64,000 nucleotides of DNA, from contig CM065299.1 of assembly GCA_032871835.1 (NCBI GenBank), positions 95,184,652 through 95,248,651 of the forward strand, in the 5' to 3' direction. This DNA is from Dipteronia dyeriana. Taxonomy: Eukaryota > Streptophyta > Magnoliopsida > Sapindales > Sapindaceae. Below, piece by piece: positions 39,619-51,160 of the stretch. Each line of letters begins with the position of its first letter. Within the stretch, counting starts at the first letter, position 1. A program made the translations under genes and the position numbers. The notes beneath the pieces were generated by a model, which was given only the letters and a program-made list of their open reading frames with translations, had not been told where the DNA came from and did no database searches.

Positions 39619-40315
39619 ATGTTGTGGATTATGTACAATATGGTGAGGCCATGAAAATACTATATTGGTTCTGTAAATTATTGTCATGTAACATGATATG
39701 TCTAATTAAATGCTAAAAAGAAGTGTTTTAGGTTAATTTTTCCTAATTGATATCGATTTTCAATGTCTGGAATGTTTAATTTTTCCTAATTTTATGCCAG
39801 CAAAAGTGTCACTAAGAGCAATAACAATTTATCCAACTAAAAAAATAATAAAAATATTTCGTATGAAACTATATAATAGTTATCAAGTGTAAGTCATGCA
39901 TGTTTTTTCGTATCAAAATCCGACTATGTAACGTTATAGAGTGAATTTTGAGTGATTTTGTAACGTTATAGAATCAACTCTAAACGTTACAAAAATGAAT
40001 ATCGCTTGAAGAAATGTGTTGGATCTCATACCTGCTGAAACTATATGTTTTATTTATAAATAAACTATATGGTATTAAAATAAGATTTTGATGAAAACCA
40101 TTGGAAAATGATGAACATTTATGAGGGTGGTGAAACAAACATTGTCAAAGTTCTATCCCATAAACTTTGAATGTTTTAGATGATGTAAATTATAATGATG
40201 CCATGAAATTGATTTTGTAAATTACTGTCATGTAATATGAGATGCCTAACTAAATGATGCCTAACTAAATGTCAAAAAGGTGTTTTTAGGACAATTTTTT
40301 CTAATTGATATCAGG
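39548..40315 (+). repeat. Tandem duplication within MULE-2
   Basis: The stretch from about 39560 (AACTTTTATGAAGGTGGTGA) to 39750 is repeated from about 40111 (AACATTTATGAGGGTGGTGA) to 40315, including TTTGAATG, GCCATGAAA, TTACTGTCATGTAA and TAATTGATATC at matching positions. The copies differ by roughly one base in five and are about 550 bases apart. Confidence 0.7.
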
Positions 40316-41500
40316 GTTGTGACTCATCCAAGTTTTCACACATTTTTCCAAATACATTTGGTAATTATTTTTCGTCACATGATGCCAAATTTACGTATAC
40401 TTTGAATAAGCATTTTTAAACCAACATAATATATTTTCTTTTTCTTTTTTCAAAGAAACTAAATCCAAAGTACACCGTCAGTAAAATTTGAGCAAAATTA
40501 TGTGACGCTCCGTAGAAAGGAAATAGGTTTTACAACATATCTCATACAAAAATTTAATTGGTACATACAGAATATTTTGAACAAGAAATTCTTGAATCTA
40601 CAGTTACCACAACAGAATAGTTTTTACATTCAAATTTTGAGCAAATCTACCACTCTCAAGAGGGGATTTTGAGATTCGTTCATTTCTCATACAAGATTTT
40701 TAAATTAGGTTTCGTTCATCTTCATAATAATAAAAATAACTACAGATACTTAAAATAAAGCACTAATTCATTCATAACATTGGAGGTAATAAAACTGCGT
40801 CTCAAAAAAGGGCATCTATCGACCACACAATTAAATACTAAATTTGATTTAAACTCTAAATCCCTTGTTGTTCCTCTTTCTCCTAACCTTCTCTAACTTC
40901 CTTCCCTTCAATGGCACCTGAAGTTGCATATAAAAATAGTCAGATTTCTCAGTCCGACTTAAAATATAATTCGTTCGGAAATTCGAAGAAATTAATTTAA
41001 ACGGTATAGAAGAAATTAACAATTCATAACAATTGAATACAATAGTTCAAAGGAGAAAACAGAATAACTAATAAAATCAGTTTGGATGATGGAATTTAAA
41101 ATGAGTTTCAGTTATTGTCTCACATTTATCTTCTGTTTTCAGTTCACTGTTCAATTTAGCTTGAACATTGCCTCTAAGCTAATGTCTTAATTCTCATCTT
41201 GGTCTGTTACCTAACAAGGGTTTTCATTTAATGAATACTAAACAAATCAATACTAAAACATAGCAAAACAATCAGGGGAAAAACACCATGCCCAGAGGAC
41301 CAAGCAAATGAGGCACAAAGCAACCAGCCAAATCAGAAACACAATAAAAAAAAAAAGCAGTTATGAAGTTGAACAGCAGCAAAGCAAAAAAAACAAAAAA
41401 AGACCAAAACAGGAACAAAAATGAAGCCACAGTAGAATGGAAAACAAACACCATAGCAAAATATGGAATCAAAATATATATAAATCAAAATCACATATTC

Positions 41501-42112
41501 CAATTAAACACACCGGTCCTACCCAATTAAACACACCGGTCCTACCCAATTAAACACATCAGTCATACCAAATTAAACACACCAATCATACCCAATTAAA
41601 CACACCAGTCCTACCCAATTAAACACACCGGTCCTACCCAATTAAACACACCGGTCATACTAAATTAAACACATCAGTCATACCAAACTAAACACACCAG
41701 GCATACCAAATTAAACACACCAGTCCTATCCAATTAAACACACCGGTCATATCCAATTAAACACACCGGTCATATCCAATTAAACACACCGGTCATATCC
41801 AATTAAACACATCAGTCATACTAAATTAAACACACCGGTCATACCAAATTAAACACACCGGTCCTATCCAATTAAACACACCGGTCATACCCAATTAAAC
41901 ACACCGGTCATACTAAATTAAACACATCAGTCATACCAAACTAAACACACCAGGCATACCAAATTAAACACACCAGTCCTATCCAATTAAACACACCGGT
42001 CATATCCAATTAAACACATCAGTCATACTAAATTAAACACACCAGTCATACCAAATTAAACACACTGGTCCTACCCAATTAAACACATCAGTTCTACCCA
42101 ATTAAACACACC
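41501..42112 (-). repeat. 23-bp minisatellite, AATTAAACACACC orientation, with 253-bp higher-order repeat
   Basis: About 27 well-conserved units near AATTAAACACACCGGTC plus six bases (CTACCC, ATACCC or ATACCA). The distinctive unit CACACCAGGCATACC occurs at about 41693 and again 253 bases later (11 units), with its neighbouring variants in the same order, so a block of eleven units has been duplicated. It is the reverse complement of the array at 38835-39441 and better preserved. Confidence 0.9.
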
Positions 42113-43615
42113 ATTTTTCAAGACATTGTGGTGAGTGTCAATCAACTTTCAAGCTATTTTTTACTTTCTCTAACAAACAGATTCACTTGAAATATGTTAA
42201 CTCAATTCACAACCATCAAGAATAATTGATAATTATGTAAGCTGGTACAAAAGGAAACATTCAATAACAAGTTATAACAAGAATTTGAGACAAAATGAGA
42301 GATCAGGTTGTCTATCAATAACAAGTTTTGAAGACAGGCTCAGAGGCAATTGGGCTATACACTGAGATGCTCCTAATTCCTAAACCAAAAGGTTTGGCGC
42401 TACTTGATCAGCACAAACACAACACAAAGGAACAGTTGTAGATAAATACAATCAAATGTAAACAAGCTAAAATGTACATGTTAGTTAATTTATCAGAACA
42501 ATTAAATTCAGATCATTACAATGTTCAAATTTATAACCAATGGGTCTTCAACAATAGTTTTAAAATAGAACCTTTACTTCATATTAAGCAATCAAATTGA
42601 AATTAAATAATCCATAAATGTATTCACATGATCATATAGAAGTAACAGTTATTCACATGATCATATGGATACATGCTCTCATCTCAGATGAAACCAATGC
42701 ACATAATAGTTGATAACTGAATCAAGGTGTTCAATACACTTAAGGAATCACTATTCATATGGCTTGGAATGCAGAGAACACAAAGGAGGTTGTAGTGTTA
42801 ATATACCACAATCTACTTATACAAGCCCTTTATTGAATTGATCAAAATTAAACAAATGACATAAATCAACCGTAATGTCATGGTGCAATGTCATTGCTTG
42901 TTTACGGTGAGCACAAATAGTTAAATTACAACATTCAAATAGCAACACAATTTTCTAAAGTATGCTGTGAAATTTGAACATGAAAATCTGATGTATATAT
43001 CTAGATAAATGCTAAAAAAAATCAACATACAAAAGAATGTCCATCTAACAAAGAACTGACTCCAAACGTGTACCATATTTACAATCTTAATCATATTTAT
43101 AGCAGAAAAGTGAAAGTGATAAAAATGAAAATAATAATAATGAATTAATACAGAGCAAAAGGATAAAATGACAACATGAAAACAATTATTTGTCCAACTG
43201 AATCAAAATCACCGTTTATGAACATATTTATCATTTCCTAAACAGTAAACTTGGTTTGGGTTTCAGATGAATTAGTTGCAGATTCTAAAAACACAGAAAA
43301 GTTCGTCCTCCCCATTCCCTGCATTAGATTGAATTTTGAAGGAAGCCAAAAATGAGTTACACAATTTCAAAATCTATCACAAGTGAACAAAATCAATTTC
43401 GAAATCTATCAAAATCAAATTCGAAATCAAAATCACCTTTTTTTTTTACTCAAATCCAAAAATACAACCAAAAATACAAACAAATTAAAACCCTAAAATC
43501 AAATATAAAGATAAAGTGCAAACCATCGGTGACTGAAATCGAAGACGCCAGTGACAGGAGTCAGACCGTCGTCACAGTCGATCGAAATCTATTACAAGTT
43601 AACAAAATCGATTTG

Positions 43616-44331
43616 TTTTTTTTTTAAGAAGCGAATTTCTTGATATAGGCTAAACTGGAAGCCTAAAACCAAAGTATAAAAGGGAGCCAAAAAGACAAAC
43701 AATCCAAATCTCTGATAAAAACAACAATAAAGAAAAAGTTGGGCGTGAACCAAAACCCCACACTTCTGAAAACAGAACTACCTAAAGCCATCAATTACAG
43801 AGAAAAGCAGAGTAGTAACTCGTTATCAAGCTCCCCGGACCAGCCTCTCACTAGCCAAATTTGCTCAATATTTATCTAGGTTGTCAGCTACAGCATTGAC
43901 TTCTCTCGGAGTACTTGATGGAAACTGATTGTTGTGTCAAAGCCTCTGTCTGATAACGTGTAAAAGCTCAACAAAACTAATTTTTGAACAGATATAAAAT
44001 AAAGCCGGAAAGGAATAGAAGCACAGAGCATAATCTGCCAGAAACTGGGCAAGAGCCATCAAACCAAAACCAGGACAGGAACTGCACAAAGCAATCAAAA
44101 CAAAACACAGAACAGGACCACACGAAAACGAAAACAAAACCAAAAACCAAAGAAACTAGCCTGGCCAGAAGAACAACACAGGACCAAACTTAAGGAAAAT
44201 CCCAAACCAAGGTATTTTAACCGGAACTAGACCCTTGTCTTGCCAAAGCATCTGCTGAGGAATTCGAAGACCTTGAATTGAAAATCACCGTAATGTTTCC
44301 AAGAAAATTAAGCCATTCATTTGTTAACAAC
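43616..44331 (-). mobile_element. 5'-truncated LINE inserted in MULE-2
   Basis: Flanked by a 17-bp target duplication, TTAACAAAATCRATTTG (43599-43615 and 44332-44348, one mismatch). Read leftward it ends in a run of ten A (43616-43625), the 3' tail. Traces of an RNase H C-terminus are visible: SSADALARQGSS (about 44225-44275) and REVNAVADNLDKY (about 43875-43915), in broken frames. Length is 716 bases, a dead-on-arrival LINE copy. Confidence 0.8.
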
Positions 44332-44439
44332 TTAACAAAATCAATTTGATAATATTTAAATGAAAATCAATTTCGAAATCAATCAACCAAAACCCAATCT
44401 TCTGTTGAAACCCTAAAATCAATTGTCAAGAGGAGGTGC

Positions 44440-44700
44440 TTACCGTTGGTGACTGGACAACGTCGTCGTCGGCGGCGGCAGAGAAGGTTTCACGAAGTTG
44501 TCGGTTCTCGTCATCACACATCTCTCACGTTTCGTCGTCGGCCCTGGTCTCTCTCACAGCCTTCGTGGCCATCTGCATGTCCGGGTTGCCTCATCGTCGT
44601 CGTCGTCGAGTCATGGTGGTGGTCGTCATCCGGTGTGGTCTCTCGCAACTGGTCGGTTTGGTAACAGAGCTCCTGCAAGTCTCTCTCAACTCTTGATTTT
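44440..44700 (-). promoter_or_regulatory. GC-rich leader-like block near the right end of MULE-2
   Basis: Rich in CGACGA and CGTCGT in an otherwise AT-rich element. Read leftward it ends CACCAACG|GTAAGC, a good donor. A related sequence, including ATCGGTGACTGAAATCGAAG, lies near 43523-43560 on the other side of the LINE. Inference: an untranslated first exon driven from the right terminal repeat, or a captured host leader. It codes for nothing recognisable. Confidence 0.35.
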
Positions 44701-45504
44701 GGGGATTGTGTTTTGTATTTGTTTTTTTATTTCAATTATGTACTAATTCATTTTCAATTTGTTTTTTGTTTTTTCAACTCATTATCACTTAAGGGCAATT
44801 TTGTCCCAAATGTGGAAAGATTGGTAAAAACAATACATTTACTAATTTTGGATAAAAACAATAAACACACGGTTACTTTTAAAGTTCTCCCATATATATA
44901 TATATATTGGTGCAGGTGTAAATAGAAAGCATCGTGATATATATAAAGTCAAATTGGTGTGAAATAGCAACTACATGCTTTATATATATATATTTGTGTG
45001 ATATAACTCTAAAAACAGGAACAAGCATGATTTATATTATATATATATATATATCAGTGGTTGTAACGTTAAATATAAATATATATAATCAATAAACAAG
45101 AGCAGCAGCGTGAGATATATATATTAAAATATATATTTTGTTTCATGTTTAATGTGTTTTTGAAACACATAAAAGAAATACTTTTTTCAATTTTCTCTAC
45201 ATCCTCCATTTAAGTTCCTGAGACCGTAACGCGTCCACACGCAGTTACCAGTTCCGGGAGATAGCGAGAAAGATCGAGTGGTTCAGACATGAGCATATCG
45301 AAAAGTGAAGGAGTCTCCAAACATTGGTAAGTATATCTTCTTCTAATTATATTGATTACAATTTAATGTGTTTACATATTGTATGTATTGGTTCCGAAAA
45401 ATAATTACGATCAAAAGTTCACTGGTCCCAGATACAGATATGATTTGTATAAAAATTTTAAAACCTAGTTCCGCTGCTTGACTGGTGAACAGGGTTCCAA
45501 CAAT

Positions 45505-45520
45505 TGGTATCAGAGCCAGG
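45505..45520 (+). promoter_or_regulatory. Primer-binding site for initiator tRNA-Met
   Basis: TGGTATCAGAGCCAGG lies three bases after the LTR end, the usual plant copia primer-binding site. It fixes the LTR boundary and the element's rightward orientation. Confidence 0.9.
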
Positions 45521-47062
45521 TTATTTTTCGGAACAATAAATTGTTTTCGATGCTCCTGTATGTATGAATTGTTTAGGCACAATTTAAATTGATTGTATGA
45601 TGTTTTTTTATGTATTTTTTTTTAATTTACAAAAAACATGATTGATCGTTAATTATATGGTACTGTGGATTTAGGGTTTATGGGTTGCATTATTATTATT
45701 ATTATTATTTGTTTATATTATTTTATACTGCTATTGTATTGTAAAAAAAAAACCTATATTGAAGACCTGAAAAAATCATGAAGATGGATTCATGGGATGA
45801 ATCGGAGTGACATGAAGAGATTGGAAGACTCGAAAATTACAATAAGACCAAGGAATGCCTTGAGAAATTTTTTGTAATTTAAGATTCAATTTTTTTTTGG
45901 ATAAATAATCCACAGTACCCGGTCAATCCATGTATGCTTTATATTATGAGATGATAAAAGCATTGTCATACATACGTATGTCATTTAGATTAGATGTGTC
46001 TACACAAATATATTTTATATGTCATACATCCATCATAACCTGATATTTTATGTATTTTTTTAATGTGATTAAAATGGGTAATGTACATAATTGGCTATGA
46101 ATAATGAGATTAGTTTTTAATGGTTAGAAAACTTGATAATTCTCATTAATATTAATCAAGTTATTAAAGAGTTTAATAAGTTAGATTAATAGGGTCATTT
46201 ATTGTAATTAGGATTAATATGATTAATTACCTAATAATAAATGATCAAAATAAAGTGTTAGGGTTTTAATAGTTAAAACTTAGTAAACACTAACATAATA
46301 ATCTAACCCTAGTAAATAGTTTACAAAGGCTTAGATTATTCACTAATAGATTAAATTTTTAATTGTTCAAAATCATTAATAATATATTAGTTAATTAGAA
46401 TTTGGTTCTAATTAGTTAATGCGCTAGATAACTTGATTAAAGTTAGTCGTTTAATCCTGTAGAGTCTAGGTGTATTAACGGTTAATAGAAAACCCTAATT
46501 TTAAAATAGTGAGTGGGAGAGGGATATATGACATATATATCCCACGGTCTCTATCATTAGTTCAACACCGTGAGATCCGAGTGGGGCCTCGTGACATCTT
46601 TGCTTTCATCCTCCTTAAGGAGGGTTTCCACAAAGATCAATACCAAGGTTGACTTCCTAACGGATAGGATTTCTGAGGGTATTTCAGGATTGACCGACCT
46701 TAAGGCGTTAATTCTCGAGTTAAGCTCATGAGATCTGAAATGGTGGGTTACACTCACAAAGGTTTTGATTAAGTTTGTTAATTCAAAACCTGACAGAATG
46801 AACGATGGTTGAATGATATGGAATAAGAGTTATTCTAGAATATCATTTGATTGAGAATGTTTCAGGTCCAACATGCAAAGACTTGGCCGACCCTTATGCG
46901 GCACTTCTTTGTGGTATGTTGGATTGTTGTGGTATAGTAACTAGTTTTAGGGTAGTGCTAGTTCGTTAAACATGTGCATGCATCATGTTTAAATTTATAC
47001 CAAAGCACTCGCACTTGTTTTAAATAAATGACTGAATGAATGCTTTATTTATTTCAGCAATA
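45521..47062 (+). other. Copia internal leader
   Basis: AT-rich sequence between the primer-binding site and gag, without an open frame of note. TTATTTCAG|CAATAATG just before the gag ATG could act as a splice acceptor. Confidence 0.4.
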
Positions 47063-49948
47063 ATGTCTTCTGCATTACTTCAAATTCTCGCAAATGACAA
47101 ATTAACTGGTGATAATTACAATAAGTGGAAACTTAGCATTAATGCAATATTGGTCACCAAAGACCTCAAGTTTGTGCTTACGAAGGAATATCCTCCGATG
47201 CCTGCTGCCAATGCCACACGAACTGTTCGTAAGGCATACGAGCACTGGGTCTCATCTGATGAGAAGGCCCAAACATATATGTTGGCTTCAATGACAGACG
47301 TGCTTGTCACAAGCATGAAGCAATGACTTCAGCATTCGAAATCATGGAGTCATTGCAAGCCATGTTCGGGCAGCCCTCCGAGCAAAAGCGACATGAAGCC
47401 ATTCGTTCTGCTATGCTCGCTCGCATGAAGGAAGGAACGTCAGTTCAGGAACATGTCCTGAGCATGATGTCCTACTTCAATACGGCAGAAGTCAATGGCG
47501 GGGCCATTGACGAACCTAGTCAAGTGAGCATCATACTGACGACTCTTCCGAAGAGTTTCGATCAGTTTAAGAGCAACTACGGGATGAACAAGTTAAAGTT
47601 TAGTCTTACACGCGACCTTTGAGTCTTTAATTAAGGACAATAAGGGAAAGACCGGTGAGGCAAATGTTGCTAAACCATCTTCCTCCTCAAATAGTAAAAA
47701 GAGGAAGAGGTATGCTGGGAAGGAGAAGGGTAAGCCCAAACCCAAGAAAGCCCAAAGCAAAAAGAAGGGTGCATCAACAGACCAAGGCAAAGGAAAATGT
47801 TTCCATTGCGATAAGGTCGGGCACTAGAAGAGGAACTGTCCTCAATACCTGGAGGAGGTAGCTAAGAAGAAAAAGACGAAAGGTAAATATGATTTACTTG
47901 TTCTTGAATCTTGTTTAGTGGAAGATGATTCTCCATCCTGGATAATTGATTCAGGGGCCACTAACCATTTTTGTTCTTCTTTGCAGTAGGCTGATTCTTG
48001 GACACAGCTAGAGGAAAGAGCATTCTCAATGCTTGTGGGGTCGGGGGATGTCGTGTCGGCAAAAGCAGTGGGAGCAATAAGATTGCAATTTTGTAATAAT
48101 AATAGTCTTTTATTATTGAACAATGTTTTTTATATTCCTGGATTTACACGGAATTTGATTTCCGTTTCTAAATTGTTAGAACAATCGTATTCTATTTCTT
48201 TTAATAATAAGTTTGTTATTATTGGAAAGAATGGTCTGAATATTTGTTCAGAATTAATGAAAACAATTTGTATGTGTTAAGATCGTTAATACATACTACA
48301 CTGCTAAACACCGAAATGTTTAAGGTTGAAAAACCAAAAATTAAACGACATAAGATTTCTCCAGATAATGACACGTATCTCTGGAAACTAAGGCTCGGTC
48401 ATATCAAGCTTGACCGGATAGACAGACTAGTAAAAAGTGGACAATTAAGTGAGTTAAAAGTTGGCACTTTACCTGTCTGCGAATCTTGTCTGGAAGGTAA
48501 GATGACTAAGAGACCTTTTACTGGAAAAGGGCTTAGAGCTAAAGAACCACTAGAGCTTATACATACAGATGTCTGCGGACCGATAAATGTTAAAGCGAGG
48601 GGTGGTTACGAGTATTATGTCACCTTTATAGATGACTACTCAAGATACGGATATATATATGTCTACCTGATGCAACGAAAGTCGGAAACATTTGAAAAGT
48701 TTAAAGAATTCCGAGCTGAAGTTGAGAATCAATTAGGTAGGAATATCAAGTCACTACGATCGGATCGTAGAGGTGAGTACTTTGACCAAGAGTTTGAAGA
48801 CTTCATGGTCGAGCATGGGATAGTTTCCCAACTCACAGCTCCGGTACACCTCAGCAAAATGGTGTAGCGGAGAGGAGAAATAGAACCCTAATGAAAATGG
48901 TGAGATCTATGATTAGTTTCTCATCATTACCAAATTCCTTCTGGGGATATGCGTTACAAACAGCGGCATACATTTTGAATGTAGTACCATCCAAATCTGT
49001 TTATAAGACTCCCCTAGAGTTATGGAATGGTCGTAGAGTTAGTTTGCGACATTTCCGCATATGGGGGTGTCCAGCACATGTGCTGAAGAATATAACTGGA
49101 AAGCTAGAATCCAATCTATCGTCTGCCTGTTTGTAGGATACTCTAACGAGACCATCGGTGGACACTTCTATAGTCCTGAAGATAACAAAGTATTTGTATC
49201 GAAAAATGCACCGTTTTTTTAGGACAATTACATTAGTGACCATAAACCTCGTTCCAAGATTGTATTAAATGAGTTAGAGCCTGGTGAGGCTAGTGCTTCA
49301 TCAACAAGAGTTGTTGTTCCACAAACATCTGAGAGTCAGATGGTTCCTGATCAGGATACACTACCACCTAGACGTAGTGAGAAGGGTTGTGAGCTAACAT
49401 GAACCCTGTTTAGCTATAGGTGAGGGACAAGGTGTTGTCTCTGCTGATAGTGTTGATGATCCATTGACATTTAAGAATGCAATGGAAGATCCTGATAAAG
49501 AGGAATGGCTTAAAGCCATGAATCTCGATATGGAGTCAATGTACTCTAACTCAGTCTGGGATCTTGTAAACTTACTGGATGGGGTAAAACCCATAGGGTG
49601 TAAGTGGATCTACAAGAGAAAGAGAGGAGTAGACGGAAAGGTAGAGACCTTCAAGGAAAGGCTAGTGGCTAAGGGTTATACCCAGAAAAAGGGGGTCGAT
49701 TATGAAGAGACATTCTCGTCAGTAGCCATGTTTAAGTCTATTAGGATTCTCTTATCCATTGCTGCCTATTTCGATTATGAAATTTGGCAAATGGACGTCA
49801 AGACTGCATTCTTGAATGGCAATCTTGATGAGAGCATCTATATGATGCAATCAGAGGGATTCGTGTTTCCAGATCAAGAGCACAAGGTTTACAAGCTGCA
49901 AAGGTCTATCTATGGGCTTAAGCAAGCATCTATATCGTGGAACATTCT
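47063..49948 (+). pseudogene. Ty1/copia gag-pol pseudogene, 3' truncated
   Basis: Domains in copia order, split by frameshifts and stops. Gag (47063-47640; NYNKWKLSINAIL then AMFGQPSEQKRHEAIRSAML). Zinc knuckle (about 47799-47840; CFHCDKVGH, then a TAG inside the motif). Protease (about 47943; WIIDSGATNHFC). Integrase (about 48360-49130), with the GH...CESCLEGK zinc part and HTDVCGPI, FIDDYSRYGY and SDRRGEYF of the DDE core. Reverse transcriptase start (about 49464-49948; CKWIYKRKRG, RLVAKGYTQKKGVDY, WQMDVKTAFLNG). It stops at YGLKQASISWN; the YVDD catalytic box, RNase H and 3' LTR are missing. Frame breaks lie near 47325, 47620, 48245, 48855 and 49130, with in-frame stops near 47827 and 49220. 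It cannot be active. Confidence 0.9.
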
Positions 49949-51160
49949 AATTTAAAGCGGGGATCAAAACAAGATGCAAGCAAATAAATATTTGGAATAT
50001 CCTTATAATACTGTATCCATTTTTTTTTCATTGCAGCAACACATTGACTCAATTGAACATCTAATTCACAGTCACTGAATGCACCAGCAATATTAACACT
50101 TTGAACAAGAAATAAATGAGTAGTGGGATAGTAAATACCAGATAAAGCATTGGTAGAATCATTAAAAACACGTAACAATTCAAGAATTTTTATACATATA
50201 TCCCAATGTTTCAATTGAAGCGAAATTGAAGAGCGAAATTGAAGGAACGTTATACGTAATAAAAGAAACTAATATTTCCTTATATTCAACATTTTCATTA
50301 AGCAACTTATAAGTAGAATTCCAACGAGTACTAATATCTCGAGAAAATTTAATGGGACACCTACTATTTTGAGAACAAAATTTCAATCATTGTTTTTGGA
50401 TTTTGTTATGCGTCCAGATATAATTAATACTATCTCTGATTGGTCTAATATAAACAGAAAGAATTTGTAATCCAGCTTGAACACACAAATTTAAAACATG
50501 ACATGCACATCGTTGATGAAATAATTTACCCCCAAAATAGAGATTGCATAATTCCTTTAACATAGAAATATATGTGGTATTGCTTGCAGTATTATCAAAA
50601 CCAATTGCAAAAATTTTGTTTTGGATATGAAACTCTTCAAAAATAAGTTTAAGGTGTCGAAAAATATTGTGAGCTGTATGTGACTCATCGAAAACACGAA
50701 ATGCAATAATTCTTTTTTTGTATGGTCCAATAATTATCAAATAATGACATGTCACACCCATGTAATGGTGGCTACCAAAATTGTCGTTTCATATGTCAGC
50801 ACATACGGAAACGCGACTTGATATTGGAAAAAAAATGATTTCAATTTGTGTTTTTCTTTTTTTTTGTAAATGGAAAACAGTGCACGTGTGAGAGTGACTC
50901 TAGGAACACGTTGCATTGCAGGATTTAATGCAGTTTGACAATAATTAACAAAACCAACTTTCTCACCAAAACAAAAGGTAAGTGTTCTACTGCAACCATT
51001 CTTGCTAATTCTTCTTTATTTTTTTTCAGACGTATAATGAAATAATTGATTGGTAGAGGTTCCGTACTGGATATTTGGCATTGGTTACTAGCTTTCACCA
51101 ATTCAGACGGATGATGTCTTTTAACATGGTTCCAATACGTGCCATATCCAAAGGACTTAA
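49949..51160 (-). pseudogene. hAT (RICESLEEPER-type, BED zinc finger) transposase pseudogene, both ends lost
   Basis: Reading leftward from 51160: end of a BED finger (GYGTYWNHVKRHHP), VAVEHLPF, then after a frameshift GFVNYCQTALNPAMQ, then RVSVCADI-stop-NDNFGSHHYMGVTCHY (Trp replaced by TGA), FDNTASNTTYI and RCACHVLNLCVQAGL, ISTRWNSTYKLL, and finally LASCFDPRFKLE. These are landmark motifs of the hAT catalytic region. The C-terminal hATC dimerisation domain is missing because the sequence meets the copia fragment at about 49948. The N-terminal side is cut by the CACTA element at 51161. At least one stop and two frameshifts make it dead. Confidence 0.85.

Larger units (their letters stand above)
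38200..44891 (+). mobile_element. Mutator-like element MULE-2 inserted in the copia LTR
   Basis: Inverted ends of about 100 bp: left (38200-38305) GGAAATACCTCTTTTTAG... and right (44790-44891). Both arms carry GTTTATTGTTTTTAYCC, a second TATTGTTTTTACC, and ATTGCCCTT at matching offsets when the right arm is reversed. Flanks are ATATATATA on both sides, compatible with a 9-bp duplication though low in complexity. Inside are a transposase 5' end (38716-39618), two inverted minisatellite arrays, a LINE insertion (43616-44331) and a leader-like GC-rich block near the right end. No complete transposase was found, so it is non-autonomous now. Confidence 0.75.
36724..45502 (+). mobile_element. Copia 5' LTR, split by MULE-2
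   Basis: It starts TGTTGGGGTTTATGCCCTAA, a start typical of plant copia LTRs, and ends GGTTCCAACA, giving TGTTGG/CCAACA ends. Immediately downstream is a tRNA-Met primer-binding site. Without MULE-2 and its duplicated flank the LTR is about 2.1 kb. No matching 3' LTR is found in the window. The base composition of the two LTR parts is similar, AT-rich with TA repeats. Confidence 0.75.

Noticed and set aside
41501..42112. CRISPR-like regular repeat spacing
   Set aside because: The repeat is contiguous 23-bp units with small variations, without unique spacers, in plant DNA inside a transposon: a minisatellite.
44436..44746. Overlapping plus-strand frames rich in Ser, Arg and Val
   Set aside because: Products of CGTCGT-type simple repeats in a transposon leader-like block; three frames are open at once, as expected of repeats.
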